Shown piece after piece: positions 10,265-20,944 of a stretch of DNA of 64,000 bases (the first letter of the stretch is position 1; every line of letters starts with the position of its first letter). Both the position numbers and the translations under genes were made by a program. The notes under the pieces are model-generated. The model had not been told where the DNA came from. It made no database searches and worked only from the letters and a program-made list of their open reading frames with translations. The stretch covers positions 480,389 to 544,388 of the forward strand of contig NC_054560.1 in assembly GCF_017654505.1 (NCBI RefSeq), given 5' to 3'. Origin of the DNA: Polyodon spathula (taxonomy: Eukaryota > Chordata > Actinopteri > Acipenseriformes > Polyodontidae).

Positions 10265-10817
10265 GGGTCACGCTTTATTTTAAGGGGCGCCTAGTAACTA
10301 TTAACAAACTATTAGTAAATACATTAATAAACGTTAGTTACTAGTCTGTTAACAGTTAGTTAACAGTTGATAGACTGTTTGTTACTTGTATTAATAATCA
10401 TTGGTTACCAGTTAGTTATCAGTTAATAGACTATTTGTTACTTGTATTTATAAACATTAGTAACTAGTCTGTTAACAGTTTGCTAACAGTTAATATACTA
10501 TTTGTTACTTATATTAATAGACATTAGTTACTAGCATGTTAACAGTTTGTTAATATTTGTTACTTGATGATTGTAACTTTTCTCAGTTAATAAATTAATG
10601 AATATATGGGCCTACTTTGATGTAGACATATGGAGTAAATGTGGTAGGACTTAGAAGTAAACCCATGAATAAATCATTATTAACTATTACAAACTAATAG
10701 TAAATATATCAATAAACACCAGTTACTAGCCTGTTAACAGTTAATAGGATATTTGTTAATAACCATATTTATAAAGAGTTAGTTAATAGTGAATAGGCCC
10801 TTAAAATAAAGTGAACC
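10265..10817. mobile_element. MITE with ~20 bp inverted ends
   Basis: The left end reads GGGTCACGCTTTATTTTAAG. The right end, reverse-complemented, reads GGTTCACTTTATTTTAAGGG. Between them are several diverged copies of a 60-75 bp AT-rich motif containing TTAACAGTT and TTTGTTACTTGTATT. There is no coding capacity, which fits a non-autonomous DNA transposon. No target duplication is clear because the left side abuts the gypsy-1 LTR. I cannot assign a superfamily. Confidence 0.6.
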
Positions 10818-10880
10818 ACATTTTCATTTGTTAACAGGTTGTTAAGCATTTGAAGCATGGTTGTAAGCACATTAATAAAG
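10757..10880. repeat. Direct repeat copy 1 (MITE right end plus flank)
   Basis: About 124 bp, nearly identical to 11372-11495. It includes the MITE right end and about 65 bp beyond (ACATTTTCATTTGTTAACAG). Because the flank is shared, this looks like a local duplication and not two independent insertions. Confidence 0.75.
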
Positions 10881-10996
10881 CGAGTCAATATTTACAAGTC
10901 AAATCTTTAGGAATCTATCTAAGTCTAAAATAACAAACTAAGTTCAAACAGGCAGACTAATTACAATCCCTACCACAGGTCCCCTTTATAGACTTA

Positions 10997-11262
10997 TTAT
11001 TATTTATTTATTAGCAGACACCCTTATCCAGAGTGACTTACAATTGTTACAAGATATCACATTATTTTTACATACAGTTACATTATTTTTTACACATATT
11101 ATTTTTGCATACAATTACCTGTTTATAGAGTTGGGTTTTTACTGGAGCAACCTAGGTAAAGTACCTTGCTCAAGGGTACAGTGGCAGTGTCCCCCACCTG
11201 GGATTAAACCCACAATCCTCCGTTCAAGAGTCCAGAGCCCTAACCACTATTCCATACTTACC
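10997..11262 (-). mobile_element. tRNA-derived SINE
   Basis: On the minus strand it starts near 11262 with a tRNA-like head: an A-box-like TAGTGGTTAGGGCTCTGG at about 11231-11249 and a B-box-like GGGTTTAATCCC at 11210-11221. A conserved body follows (CCTTGAGCAAGGTAC, then TAAGTCACTCTGGATAAGGG). The end is a (TAA)n-type tail at 10997-11019. The anticodon region and cloverleaf are not intact, so it is a SINE and not a tRNA gene. It separates the two copies of the 124 bp direct repeat. Confidence 0.75.
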
Positions 11263-11371
11263 TTCAAACCTTTGACTGATGCCACCCATGTCTTCATAAT
11301 GCTGTGGTCTGCATAGTTTAAACTGTTTACCAACATAGCTATCAACTATCAACAAAGTACATGTAACTAAT

Positions 11372-11495
11372 TAATAACCATATTTATAAAGAGTTAGTTA
11401 AGAGTGAATAGGCCCTTAAAATAAAGTGAACCACATTTTCATTTGTTAACAGGTTGGTAAGCATTTGAAGCATGGTTGTAAGCACATTAATAAAA
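11372..11495. repeat. Direct repeat copy 2 (MITE right end plus flank)
   Basis: Partner of 10757-10880, offset by ~615 bp. The left half of the MITE is absent here. Confidence 0.75.
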
Positions 11496-11844
11496 CAAAT
11501 AAAGAACAGGAAAAAAATCTACTAAAGACAAGGCACCACTTTAGTTTAGACATGACTTTATTTCTCACAATTAGACCGTCAAGCAAAACCAACTTTATCA
11601 AACTTTGAAACCCATCAATGAAAACATCTTATCAATTGCTCATTCACTCAATTTCACTATTAAAACCGTAAAAACAACATTTCAAAAATATCTTTACAGT
11701 GATTGGTGATTAATTAATTGGTTAAGTAATTAATACTAATTCAAACAAATAATGTTCAAAATAAAAAAAAAAAAACAATTATATATGATATAGTTTCCTT
11801 ATGTCATCAATAAGATGACCTAAAGGCCCATGTTTGTGTTTCTT

Positions 11845-13412
11845 TGTTAGCCAGTAGGTCCATTCAATTACATAAGGTGCACTTTGAGTGACTTCTCTGT
11901 CATGTTTCCTCTCAGCCTCCATATGTTTGATTTAAACTGACCCCATGCCCTATATAGCCATCAACAAAGTTTCTGCTGTGATTACTGTGTGATGTGTATA
12001 TCCATGTTCAGTAAGTCTTTGAAAATATGCTCTCCACTCATCACTTATGATAGTTGGCCCAACCCTTGTGTATTTAACTATTATTGGTATCAATCTCTGA
12101 TGTGATCTGCTTTTCACAAGTTTTAGTACTGGTTTCCGTGAAGATTGGTTACATCCAAGCATTCCAAAGACCCGGCTTTTTCTTTTCCAGGTTTGTCTCA
12201 TTCTTCCTTTGTGGTGCTGCAAAAACATTAATAGAGCATTTTTAATGCATATATACACCTACATTTAACATGTCTTAATTTTGTATTTATATTCTTTTTT
12301 TATCAGTTCCTTAATTATCTTTCTGTGCTTTATGAACACAAAAACATGTATGACTTCTAATGCAATATGAAGAACTTCTAGCATTGTTTATTAATTAAAA
12401 ATGTAATAATAATAAACAAAAATCAATGAGAATGTAATATAAAATTATAGGAAATTACAATAGAAAAGCCAAAAAGGGTTATGACAAATAGTAAAGTTTA
12501 GGACAGGAAATCTCACCATGTTATTTACATTGTTGACTTTTGGTGAGCAATTGTTCGCTGTATTAATGAATACTTGAGATGAAGAACCACATGTGCATTT
12601 CAGTTTTTTTTGACATGTTCCATCTTTTCATATTATCTCTCCAAGTTATATTATAATTCTGTACTTGTGCTTGAAACATTTCTATTTTAAGTCATTGATA
12701 AAGGGAACCTAAGCACACTGTGTAGGGGGAGTTAAAATGCATATGTTTCTTCTTCTGAAGGATTAAATAAAGGTAGACAATTACTTTTCTGTGATGGCAG
12801 AACTTGCTCTTATCAATTACAACACATTTGTGCCCTCCAACTTTCATGCTTCCCTTTCTTTGTAGACAGTGTACAACCTTAATGCAAATGTGTCTGCATT
12901 TTTTTGCCATTTTTGAGTGTGTTGTGGAACTACCACAATGTTTTCATCAATCATGTCCACTTGTCACAAATGCAGTCCCTGAGAAAACTTAATGAACAAG
13001 CAAGAAAAAAAAAAAAATCATTTTAAATCTACAAAATGTAGATTCTACTCAGTCTACCTACTTAATTAAAATGCTTATATATCTAGAATATATTATTTCA
13101 ATGCTTAGTTTAAATTATTAGTGTACACATTAATAACAAAGAACACATGATTATATGCAATTTCATATTTAAAAAATCATGGATCCTCTCAAAGAGCAGC
13201 TAATATAATATTAATTATTTGCACATCCATACATATAAAAGTCAGTACACAATCCCTACCAACTGGGTCAATATATATAAATACCTAAAATATTACCTGA
13301 ACAGGAACTTCATCCAACAGAAGAGACTTGAATGGGAACGAGCAAAAAATGATTTTTCTCTGATGGATTTTGTAGATTTGTTCCGATGTCTTCTGCAAAC
13401 CCTGAAATATAG
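11845..13412 (-). pseudogene. Merlin-like (ISXO2/IS1016-type) transposase gene, decayed, with introns
   Basis: Three blocks on the minus strand resemble one split transposase. Block 1 (~13412-13303) has a Cys/Arg-rich CRRHRNKSTKSI and a KSFFARSHSSLFCWMKF segment, ending at a CAG|GTAATA donor. Block 2 (~12980-12765) starts after a TTTTCTCAG acceptor and carries GGHKCVVIDKSKF, matching the VDESKF motif with the first catalytic Asp. Block 3 (from ~12219, after a TTTTTGCAG acceptor) has RVFGMLG, KLVKSRSHQRLIPII, ISDEWRAYF with the second Asp, and GYTHHTV. Beyond a stop at 11950, WGQFKSNIWRLRGNMT continues the C-terminus. Several stops make it inactive. The family call rests on these motifs; I did not find matching terminal repeats. 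Confidence 0.7.
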
Positions 13413-13520
13413 TTGAAAATGTTAACTTATTTTATATCAGAAAAGCATCATATTATTGTTAAGCATTCAAGAGATTTATTCATTTACAAATTACTACCAA
13501 ACACCAAAACAACACTGATT

Positions 13521-13636
13521 ACACTATGTAACACAATTTTTGTTCCTGGGTAGTAAGTGTTATTTCCTAATTGCTTATGCCTCAAAAGTATAGAAAATGG
13601 CTATTATTCCCCACAAACTTTGCTTTTGTGACCAGG
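13521..13636 (+). repeat. Left terminal inverted repeat
   Basis: Reverse complement of 16141-16261, apart from a short A/T-run length difference just inside the tip. Confidence 0.85.
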
Positions 13637-13784
13637 ACAGGTAAATTTCAAAATATCACTATTTCCAATGAGAAAACGGGAGCTTTTGTGTCTTTTCGTT
13701 CACATAAAGTCAGAAAAAAACAACATATGAATCCAAATTAACATGTATTTATACTAAAGTAATACAAAAATGACTACAAAAGAT

Positions 13785-15632
13785 TTAGAAGTGAGTAGTT
13801 TTTCGAGATTTACGATTATACTGTAAATCACTTTCACGAATCAGCCCCCAGATGTAGTCTCCCATCATGTTCTCGTTATACTGTCCTTGGTAGCGGCGTT
13901 CAAAGTCCAGTATATCCTGGTGGAAGTGTTCGCCTTGCTCCTCCGAGTACGCTCCCATGTTCTCCTTGAATTTATCAAGATGAGCATCAAGGATATGGAC
14001 TTTGAGGGACATCCTACAGCCCATTGTGCCGTAGTTCTTCACCAGTCTCAACCAGCTCCACATAGTTTTCGGCCTTGTGATTGCCCAGGAAGCTCCGAAC
14101 CACTGCGACAAAGCTGTTCCAAGCCGCTTTCTCCTTACTAGTGAGCTTCTTGGGGAATTCATTGCACTCCAGGATCTTCTTTATCTGTGGTCCGACTTTG
14201 ACCTTTGCCTCAGACAGCTTAGGGAAGAAGTCTTGAAGGTACTTGAAGGCTGCCGACTCCTTATCTAGAGCTTTCATAAGGCCCAATTTGATGTGCAGTG
14301 GTGGCATCAGCACCTTCCGGGGGTCCACCAGTGGCTCCCACTTGACGTTGTTCCTCCCCACAGAGAACTCGGTCCGCTGTGGCCAGTCCCGCCTGTGGTA
14401 GTGCGCCTTGGTGTCCCTGCTGTCCCAAAGGCAAAGATAGCAGGGAAACTTGGTAAAACCGCCTTGGAGACCCATCAGGAATACCACCATTTTGAAGTCT
14501 CCTATGACCTCCCAGCCGTACTCATCATACTTCAAGACGTCCAGCAAGGTCTTGATGCTGTTGTAATCCTCTTTGCGGTGCACCGAGTGAGCCAGGGGAA
14601 GAGACGGGTACTTGTTACCATTATGGAGCAGCACGGCTTTGAGGCTCCTGGATGAGCTGTCAATGAAGAGGCGCCACTCGTTCTGGTTACAGGCGATTTC
14701 GATTGCCTCGAACAGACTGGTCACATTACGGCAGAAGCAGAGCCTATCTTGACGGGTGAAGAAGCTGGAAAAAGGTTGGTGACGCTTCTTCTGATCTGCG
14801 ACTTGCACGTCAAAAGCTCAGCATTGGACTTGGTGAGACCAAGATCTCTAATCAAGTCATTGAGGTCTTTTTAGTTGGGGTAGTATGGGTTTCTCTCCTC
14901 AGCTCCACCTCTGAAATTGTCATCTGGATCTACAACGTCTTCCTCGCTCTCTGACTTGCTGCTCTCTTCTAAAGACGGCTGCTCTCTCTCCGGAGGAGTG
15001 GGTATGGGGAACTCATGGCAGTGTGGCACCGGGGCGATGGATGAAGGAAGGTCCGGATACGTGACAGCAGGTGCATTCTTGCCAGTCCGACGTTTGGAAG
15101 GGTCCACCATGCAGAAGTAGCAGTTGCTTGAGTGGTCAGTGGGTTCCACCCAAATTCTTGGGATAGCGAACTTCATGGCTCTCTTTTCCCCTCTGTACCA
15201 TCCTACAAAAATACATTTATTTCACCCATGACTAAAGTGTAAGAGATTCTCACAACATTTTTCATATATGATATATTTTTTCAATAACATTGAAAATTGT
15301 AAAACATTTTAAAATTAAAAACTTTTACAATTTAAAAAATTGTAACAAATTTTATAACATAAAATTCCGAGCAACAATTGTCCATCTTACCTTCCAGAGA
15401 TTTTTTTGCAGTGCTCGCAGGTGAAATGAGGTGCCCAGGGTTTGTCTTGATCCCCGCCAGGCATGCCGAAATATGCCTTGTAGGCCTCACACATCTTAGC
15501 AGATGCTTCCACTGAGTACTTTTTCGCTCTTGTCTTGACAAATTGGCCGCAGACATAGTGTAAAGCGCGGGGATAGCAATAATAGGGCACAGTCCCGAAC
15601 AAAAACAAAAACACAGTTCTGGGTGAGTGCAA
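13785..15632 (-). pseudogene. Transposase-like gene with one clear intron, function unassigned
   Basis: Exon 1 (15632-15391) ends with a Cys pair motif, FTCEHCKK, at a GAAG|GTAAGA donor. Exon 2 begins at 15202 after TTTTTGTAG, and splicing the 188 bp intron restores the frame into GWYRGEKRAMKF. Later segments carry a second Cys pair (SSNCYFCMVDP), an acidic Ser/Glu-rich linker, FIDSSSRSLKAVLLHNG, VIGDFKMVVFLMG, PCYLCLWDSRD and, near the end, EEQGEHFHQDILDFERR. The Asp, Asp and Glu in these blocks could be a DDE triad; this is inference. Damage: a TAA at 14871-14873, a short deletion with frameshift near 14820, and a frameshift near 14050. It ends at RKSRKTTHF. I know no accepted function. Confidence 0.7.
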
Positions 15633-16140
15633 TCGTGCTGGTGGTCAGTGCAAACACAGGTATTTCGTGACAGTGGTGCAGTAGTGATCCGAATCGTGCT
15701 GACCCTCGGCGACAGCTCTGGATTTGTGCTTCAACTGTCTGGTGGTGCAAACACGGACAATTATTACACAGATAAACATAAAACACGTAACCCATCTTCT
15801 TTTTTTAATAATGAGAGCTCCTCTCTCGGTCCTTCTCTCTCCACGCATTTACCCAAACGAAGGAAAAGATCAGCGTTACCCTGGCCCCTATATGTAATCC
15901 CGCATGACATCGAGGTAAACGGTTGCAGCTGCCTTATTACTTGCAGCTGCCTCTCGTTTACCTTTCAAATCAATACGGTCTTACAACAGAGTCTCGCTTC
16001 TTTCCAGGCTGACTCACTTCCCTGACCCGGAAACGAACTGTCAGGCCAGCCCTTCCAGATACTTCTCCTCTCATTCTTTAGTGCCCTCACAGGTCGGGAG
16101 GAAGATTCATCACCAGAACTCATCTTTCTGTCACACCTGG

Positions 16141-16261
16141 TCACAAAAGCAAAGTTTGTGGGGAATAATAGCCATTTTCTATACTTTTGAGGCATAAGCA
16201 ATTAGGAAATAACACTTACTACCCAGGAACCAAAAAAAATTAAAAATTTGTTACACGGTGT
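16141..16261 (-). repeat. Right terminal inverted repeat
   Basis: Inverted partner of 13521-13636. It contains an A8 run and TTAAAAATTTG near the tip that the left copy lacks. Confidence 0.85.
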
Positions 16262-16561
16262 TATTATTAAGCTTTTTAGTTTGGAGTTCCTTTATTATTT
16301 GATTATTTGTTAAACCCTTCTAGGTGTGCTCACATTTATTGTGCGCATTTAACCTCCCCATTCTACTAAAGCTTTGAATGCATAATGTCACTTTATATTG
16401 TTGTTACTGTTTGTAATGACTGAAAGATATTTGATTTAATATGATTTTAATTAGATTAGCAAATACATATTATTGGTTTTTATTTCTTGTGTAAAATTGG
16501 TATTCTTTGAGCTCCCCAGTTCCTCCGTTCTTTTATTGCTAATACCCAGACCTCACTGGAC
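16262..16561 (+). repeat. Gypsy-2 5' LTR remnant (inferred)
   Basis: A/T-rich segment ending in CACTGGACA, followed by AAAGTGGTGGAAGCGGC, which resembles the tRNA-primer region of fish gypsy elements. No second LTR exists in the window for comparison. Confidence 0.35.
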
Positions 16562-16685
16562 AACAAAAGTGGTGGAAGCGGCTGCGCTACCCGAACCCGA
16601 ACGACCTCACCTGTAGACAGGGAGTGAGCGTTACACTTGGTTGGCTGGCTGGCTTAACACTGGTTAAGAGAATTAAAAAGAGAGA

Positions 16686-17429
16686 ATGTCGGAACCTGGC
16701 AGCTCAAATAATATCACTAGGGCGAGAGAGAAAATATCTCGTCCCATATTTATGCCAGAAGTGTTTAGTGGTACTGGACGGAATTGGAAAGATTGGACGG
16801 ACCAATTTGATTTGGCGGCAGATATAAATAATTGGGATGATCGGCTTAAACTTAAATTTATGGGGCTCTTGATTTCAGGTCGGGCAAGAGAAATTTATGA
16901 AGGGTTGCCAGTGGAAGCACAAGATAATTATGAAAATTTAAAAACTGCTATGCAGAGGTATTTGACTCCTCAGACCAATGATGAAGGCTAACGTATTGAA
17001 CTGCAAAATCGAAAGCGTCAGATGAAGTAAAATATTAGAGAGTTTGGTAGTGCTGTCACACGATTGGTTTTTAAGGCATATCCTAGAGCCGATGTCAATA
17101 CCTGAGATCTAATAGCTCGTGATCATTTCATAATGCATGTAGGCAGTGGAGAGCTGAGAGTACAGTTTTGTAGTGCTAAACCAAGGAATTTGGAAGAAGC
17201 AATCAATCTGGCTTCAGAAATTGAATTGATTAGGGGACTGGAGAACAGCACTATAGTATCCCCTAGTGACGTTGCTATACGGACTGTGAATGCACCGGAA
17301 ACAACTGCTTCTACAGTATCTAAAGTGTTGGGAATAGTAGAGGGATTACAGAAGGAAATATACCAATTAAAAGCGGTTAATCGGGGAAGGTTTAGGGAAC
17401 AGCGTTACTGGTCACCCCCCTCCCCGTAA
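16686..17429 (+). pseudogene. Gypsy-2 gag
   Basis: The first block (16686-16991) is a gag capsid-like domain, with FSGTGRNWKDWTDQFDLAADINNW, cleanly recognisable as the N-terminal part of Ty3/gypsy gag. A TAA at 16989-16991 interrupts it. The domain resumes in another segment (17133-17429) with RNLEEAINLASEIELI, the end of the capsid region. A Cys/His knuckle-like remnant (CWNCGSWRHLSRACP-like, shifted) lies at about 17490-17535. Gag packages element RNA into particles; this copy cannot be translated through. Confidence 0.75.
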
Positions 17430-17585
17430 CAATGGGCCTTGGAGGTTATCGCCCCCAAGAATTAGGAGAAATCAAGGGGATAGACAATGCTGGAATTGTG
17501 GGAGTTGGAGGCATTTAAGCAGAGCTTGGCCTGAACCGATGGAAAAATAGAGGGGGTAGGGGAGTTTGGTCGCTCATCTGCCCAA

Positions 17586-17870
17586 TTGCTTACATCTGAA
17601 AATCGGCCAGAGGTGTACTGCCCTTCTTTAAGTGTGGGAGATGGTGTGTACTTGGAGGGGAAGATATTAGGTGTATCTTGCCAATTTTTGATTGATACTG
17701 GAGCTCAAGTCTCTCTATTGAGTGAAACTTTTTTTAACCAGATTTCCCCTGGTGTTGCTCTCACTCCTTATAATAAAAGTGTTAGAACGGCTAATAATGG
17801 GACACTGGAAGTGTGTGGTGTATGGGTTGCTTCTTGTGATTTTGATAGATTACAGTTGCTTGTACACTAG
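17586..17870 (+). pseudogene. Gypsy-2 aspartic protease
   Basis: Contains CQFLIDTGAQVSLLSETFF, with catalytic Asp-Thr-Gly, the retropepsin active-site turn. A second strand region, NKSVRTANNGTLEVCG, follows. The frame stops at 17868-17870, and LGTDFLFKLGVSIDL-type sequence just downstream shows that the domain continued. Confidence 0.8.
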
Positions 17871-17933
17871 CACTGTTGGGCACTGACTTTTTATTTAAAT
17901 TAGGTGTTAGTATAGACTTAAGAGCAAAAACTT

Positions 17934-19707
17934 GTGTTTTTTTTAAATCAGACTTTCTCTTTGGTGTCCAAGTTTAAGGAGTGTGTAGTTAAGCAGGTCT
18001 GTCTGAGTGAGACTGTGATTATTCCAGCTCGTACTGAAAGGATGTTGGCTGCAGAGGTGAGGGGGTTGTATGGTCAAGGTTGTGAGGGGATAGTAGAACC
18101 AGCCTTTACCTTTACTGAAAAATATAATATTTTTGTGGCTAGAACTGTTGCGCACCCTTGTGGTGGACAGTTAGTAGTTCATGTGGCTAATTTGCAGGGG
18201 GAACCACAGGAGTTGTGGAAGGGAACAGTTATTGCTGAGTTTACGTCAGGAGTGACAGTGATGCAACTTGAACAGGGGGAGGATAAGAGTTCATGTGCTA
18301 GTGTGGATATATTAGTTCAGGAGTTGGGATTACCAAATCGTGGGCTATCTACTGTACAATATGAAGCAGTTGGACGAGAACTGCAGAAATACCTACCGGT
18401 GTTTAGCTTGGGCGATAATGACCTTGGCAAAACTTCTCTTGTATATCATCAAATCGATACAGGATCCTCTAGACCTGTCAAGATGGGTCCCAGGAGGATG
18501 CCGGTGCACCTCCAAGAAGAAGTTAATATCCACCTGCAAGAGATGCTGGATAGTAACATCATTAGGCCATCACACAGCCCCTGGGCGGCTCCAGTGGTGC
18601 TGGTGCGGAAGAAGGATGAGAAGCTTCGGTTCTGTGTTGATTATAGGAAGTTGAATGAGGTCACAGTAAGGGATGCATATCCCTTCCCTCAAATAGATGA
18701 CACGCTTGATACTTTGGCTGGAGCACAATGGTTTTCAACTCTCGACTTGGCCAGTGGTTACTTTCAGCCTCTGCAATGCTCTGAGCATGTTCCAACGGTT
18801 GATGGAGCTGGTGCTGGCTGATTTGCAGTGGACCAAGTGTTTGGTCTATTTGGACGATATCATCGTTTTCAGTCAGACTTTTGAGGAACACTTGGCGCGT
18901 CTGGGGGAAGTACTTGGGAACCTGAAGCAAGCTAACTTGAAGGTCAAGCCAAGCAAATGTCAGTTATTTGCTTCTGAAGTTAAATACTTGGGGCATGTCA
19001 TATCAGGAAAAGGTGATGCTATTCGATCTTGGCCTGTACCGACAAACTCCACTGATGTAAGGAGCTTTCTTGGTTTAGCATCGTATTACAGGCGTTTTGA
19101 CGCGGAATTTGCTGCTGAAGCCCTTCCTTTACATCGACTAACTGACAAGTGTGCAAAGTTTGAGTGGACTATGAACAGTCAACAAGCTTTTGATGAACTG
19201 AAACAATGCTTGACCCACTCCCCTGTCCTGGCATACCCTGAAATGAACAAGCAGTTCCTGTTGGATACCGACACTAGCAATATGGGCATTGGAGCGGTGC
19301 TATCCCAGATGGATGGAGGTCATGAAAGAGTGATAGCTTATGCTAGCCGCGCCTTGACCAAACAAGAACGCAATTATGCTACTACCAAGAAGGAGCTGTT
19401 AGCTGTAGTGACTTTTTGTGAGTATTTTCGACATTTCTTGCTGGGGAAGGAGTTTATTTTGTTAACTGATCATGGGTCATTGCGATGGCTACATAATTTT
19501 AAAGAGCCTGAGGGCCAATTGGCATGGTGGCTGGAACGGTTAGCACCTTTTCATTACTCAATTATACATCGCCCAGGGCGTCTTCACCAAAATGCAGACG
19601 CGTTGTCTCGTCGACCATTAGAGGCCACTTTTGCCCCAGCTTATGTAATCCAACCGAATGAGGCTTTGCAAGCAAACCAGGATGCAGGAGATGTTCAAGA
19701 AGCCTAG
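17934..19707 (+). pseudogene. Gypsy-2 reverse transcriptase and RNase H
   Basis: A linker with MLAAEVRGLYG leads into RT: SPWAAPVVLVRKKDEKLRFCVDY, KLNEVTVRDAYPFPQIDDTLD and WFSTLDLASGYF. About 90 bp normally encoding the KTAFSTPFGLYQFNVMPFGL-type block is deleted here, and the frame jumps to CNALSMFQRLM and catalytic YLDD (about 18849-18860). A smaller deletion follows ISGKG. RNase H has LLDTDTSNMGIGAVLSQ, YASRALTKQERNYATTKKELLAV and LTDHGSLRWL, ending at NADALSRRP. The deleted RT palm block means it could not function. Domain identity is certain. Confidence 0.88.
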
Positions 19708-20111
19708 AGGGCTGACCCTGATTTGTGCAAACTTTAAGTGGAAGACTGAAGGCAGAGAGCTGCGCCCAGAGTTGCAAGATCATCCTGAGCTGGGAAGGTT
19801 CCTTGGGGTGTGGGGACAACTGATTATACAAGATGGCATCCTGAAGAGATGTTTGGGAGATCCTAATCGATTAGCTTCAGAGTACCGGGTTGTATTGCCA
19901 AGGTCATTAATACCAGTGGCCTTGCGGTCTCTCCACGATAGTATTACTGGGGGTCATTTGGGGATTGCAAAACTGAAGGAGAAGGTTAGGGAATGGTTCT
20001 ATTGGCCGGATTGGGTGGGAAAATGTGAAGCATGTAACGTTTTTAAAACTACAGGTACTGCCCCACGTGCTCCAATGTGCCCTGTTCAAGCTTTTCGCCC
20101 CTTTTCACTCC
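19708..20111 (+). pseudogene. Gypsy-2 integrase N-terminus, truncated
   Basis: The zinc-binding H2C2 module is visible: LHDSITGGHLGIAKLKEKV then WPDWVGKCEACNVFK. It breaks off at AFRPF just before LINE-F sequence (CATAGATTCC at ~20113), so the D,D-35-E core is missing. Confidence 0.8.
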
Positions 20112-20944
20112 CATAGATTCCTTCTCCAATTTCAGTATCTCCCATATGATATTTATAACATACATTTTTATTTCCTGCATGCAGTACCTTACACTTTTTT
20201 CTATTAAATGTCATTTGCCATGTGTCTGCCCAGTTCTGAATCTTGTCTAGATCATTTTGAATGACCTTTGCTGCTGCAACAGTGTTTGCCACTCCTCCTA
20301 CTTTTGTGTCGTCTGCAAATTTAACAAGTTTGCTTACTATACCAGAATCTAAATCATTAATGTAGATTAGGAATAGCAGAGGACCTAAAACTGATCCCTG
20401 TGGTACACCACTGGTTACCACACTCCATTCTGAGGTTTTTCCTCTAAGCAGTACTTTCTGTTTTCTACATGTTAACCACTCCCTAATCCATGTACATGTG
20501 TTTCCTTGAATCCCTAATGCGTTCAGTTTGAGAATTAATCGTTTGTGCGGGACTTTGTCAAAAGCTTTCTGGAAATCTAAATAAACCATGTCATATGCTT
20601 TGCAACTATCCATTATCGATGTTGCATCCTCAAAAAAATCAAGCAAGTTAGCTAGATACAATCTCCCTTTTCTAAAACCATGTTGTCTGTCTCCCAAGAC
20701 CCTGTTACCATATAGGTAATTTTATTATTTTATAAGGTAAATCTTATTATAGTTTCCATAAGTTTGCATATAATAGAAGTCAGGCTTACTGGTCTGTAGT
20801 TACCTGGTTCAGTTTTGTTTCCCTTTTTGTGGATTGGTATTACGTTTGCAATTTTCCAGTCTGTCGGTACCACCCCTGTATCAAGAGACTGCTGCATGAT
20901 CTTGGTTAGCGTTTTGTAAATAACTTCTTTCATTTCTTTGAGTA
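20112..20944 (-). pseudogene. LINE-F ORF2 fragment, part 1 (RT core)
   Basis: Minus-strand reverse transcriptase core with KAFDKVPHKRL, SGVPQGSVLGPLLF and FADDTKVGG, matching copies A-E. The 3' part of the LINE is missing at the gypsy-2 junction. A short insertion/deletion near 20730 (ATTTTATAAGGTAAATC) breaks the frame. The element resumes at 24158 beyond an inserted LTR retrotransposon. Confidence 0.88.
20940..20944 (+). repeat. Target site duplication GAGTA, left copy
   Basis: GAGTA occurs immediately before the LTR start and again at 24158-24162 after the LTR end. Intact LINE copies have a single GAGTA at this place. Confidence 0.9.

Larger units (their letters stand above)
13521..16261 (-). 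mobile_element. TIR-bounded DNA transposon of unassigned superfamily
   Basis: Long inverted termini of about 115-120 bp (13521-13636 and 16141-16261) enclose a minus-strand, intron-containing gene (15632-13785). Ends read ACACTATGTAAC on the left and ACACCGTGTAAC on the reverse-complemented right. The TIRs share a long near-identical core including TTCCTGGGTAGTAAGTG. I see no convincing target duplication. The right end directly abuts the gypsy-2 LTR remnant, so it may have inserted there. Similar proteins are, to my memory, scattered as uncharacterised repetitive genes through fish, arthropods and cnidarians. Confidence 0.75.
16262..20111 (+). mobile_element. Gypsy-2: Ty3/gypsy retrotransposon, truncated and decayed
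   Basis: Plus-strand order is LTR remnant, gag, protease, RT, RNase H, integrase start. The element is cut inside the integrase at ~20111, where LINE-F begins, so the catalytic integrase core and 3' LTR are absent. Many frameshifts are present. RT wording (WFSTLDLASGY, ELVLADLQWTKCLVYLDD) is close to the gypsy-4 fragment at 61 kb, so the two probably belong to one lineage. Confidence 0.85.

Noticed and set aside
11200..11262. tRNA gene on the minus strand
   Set aside because: A- and B-box-like motifs are present, but there is no cloverleaf or acceptor stem, and a SINE body and tail follow.
10265..13412. MITE ends as the terminal repeats of the Merlin-like gene
   Set aside because: No matching inverted end was found beyond 13412, so the link is unsupported.
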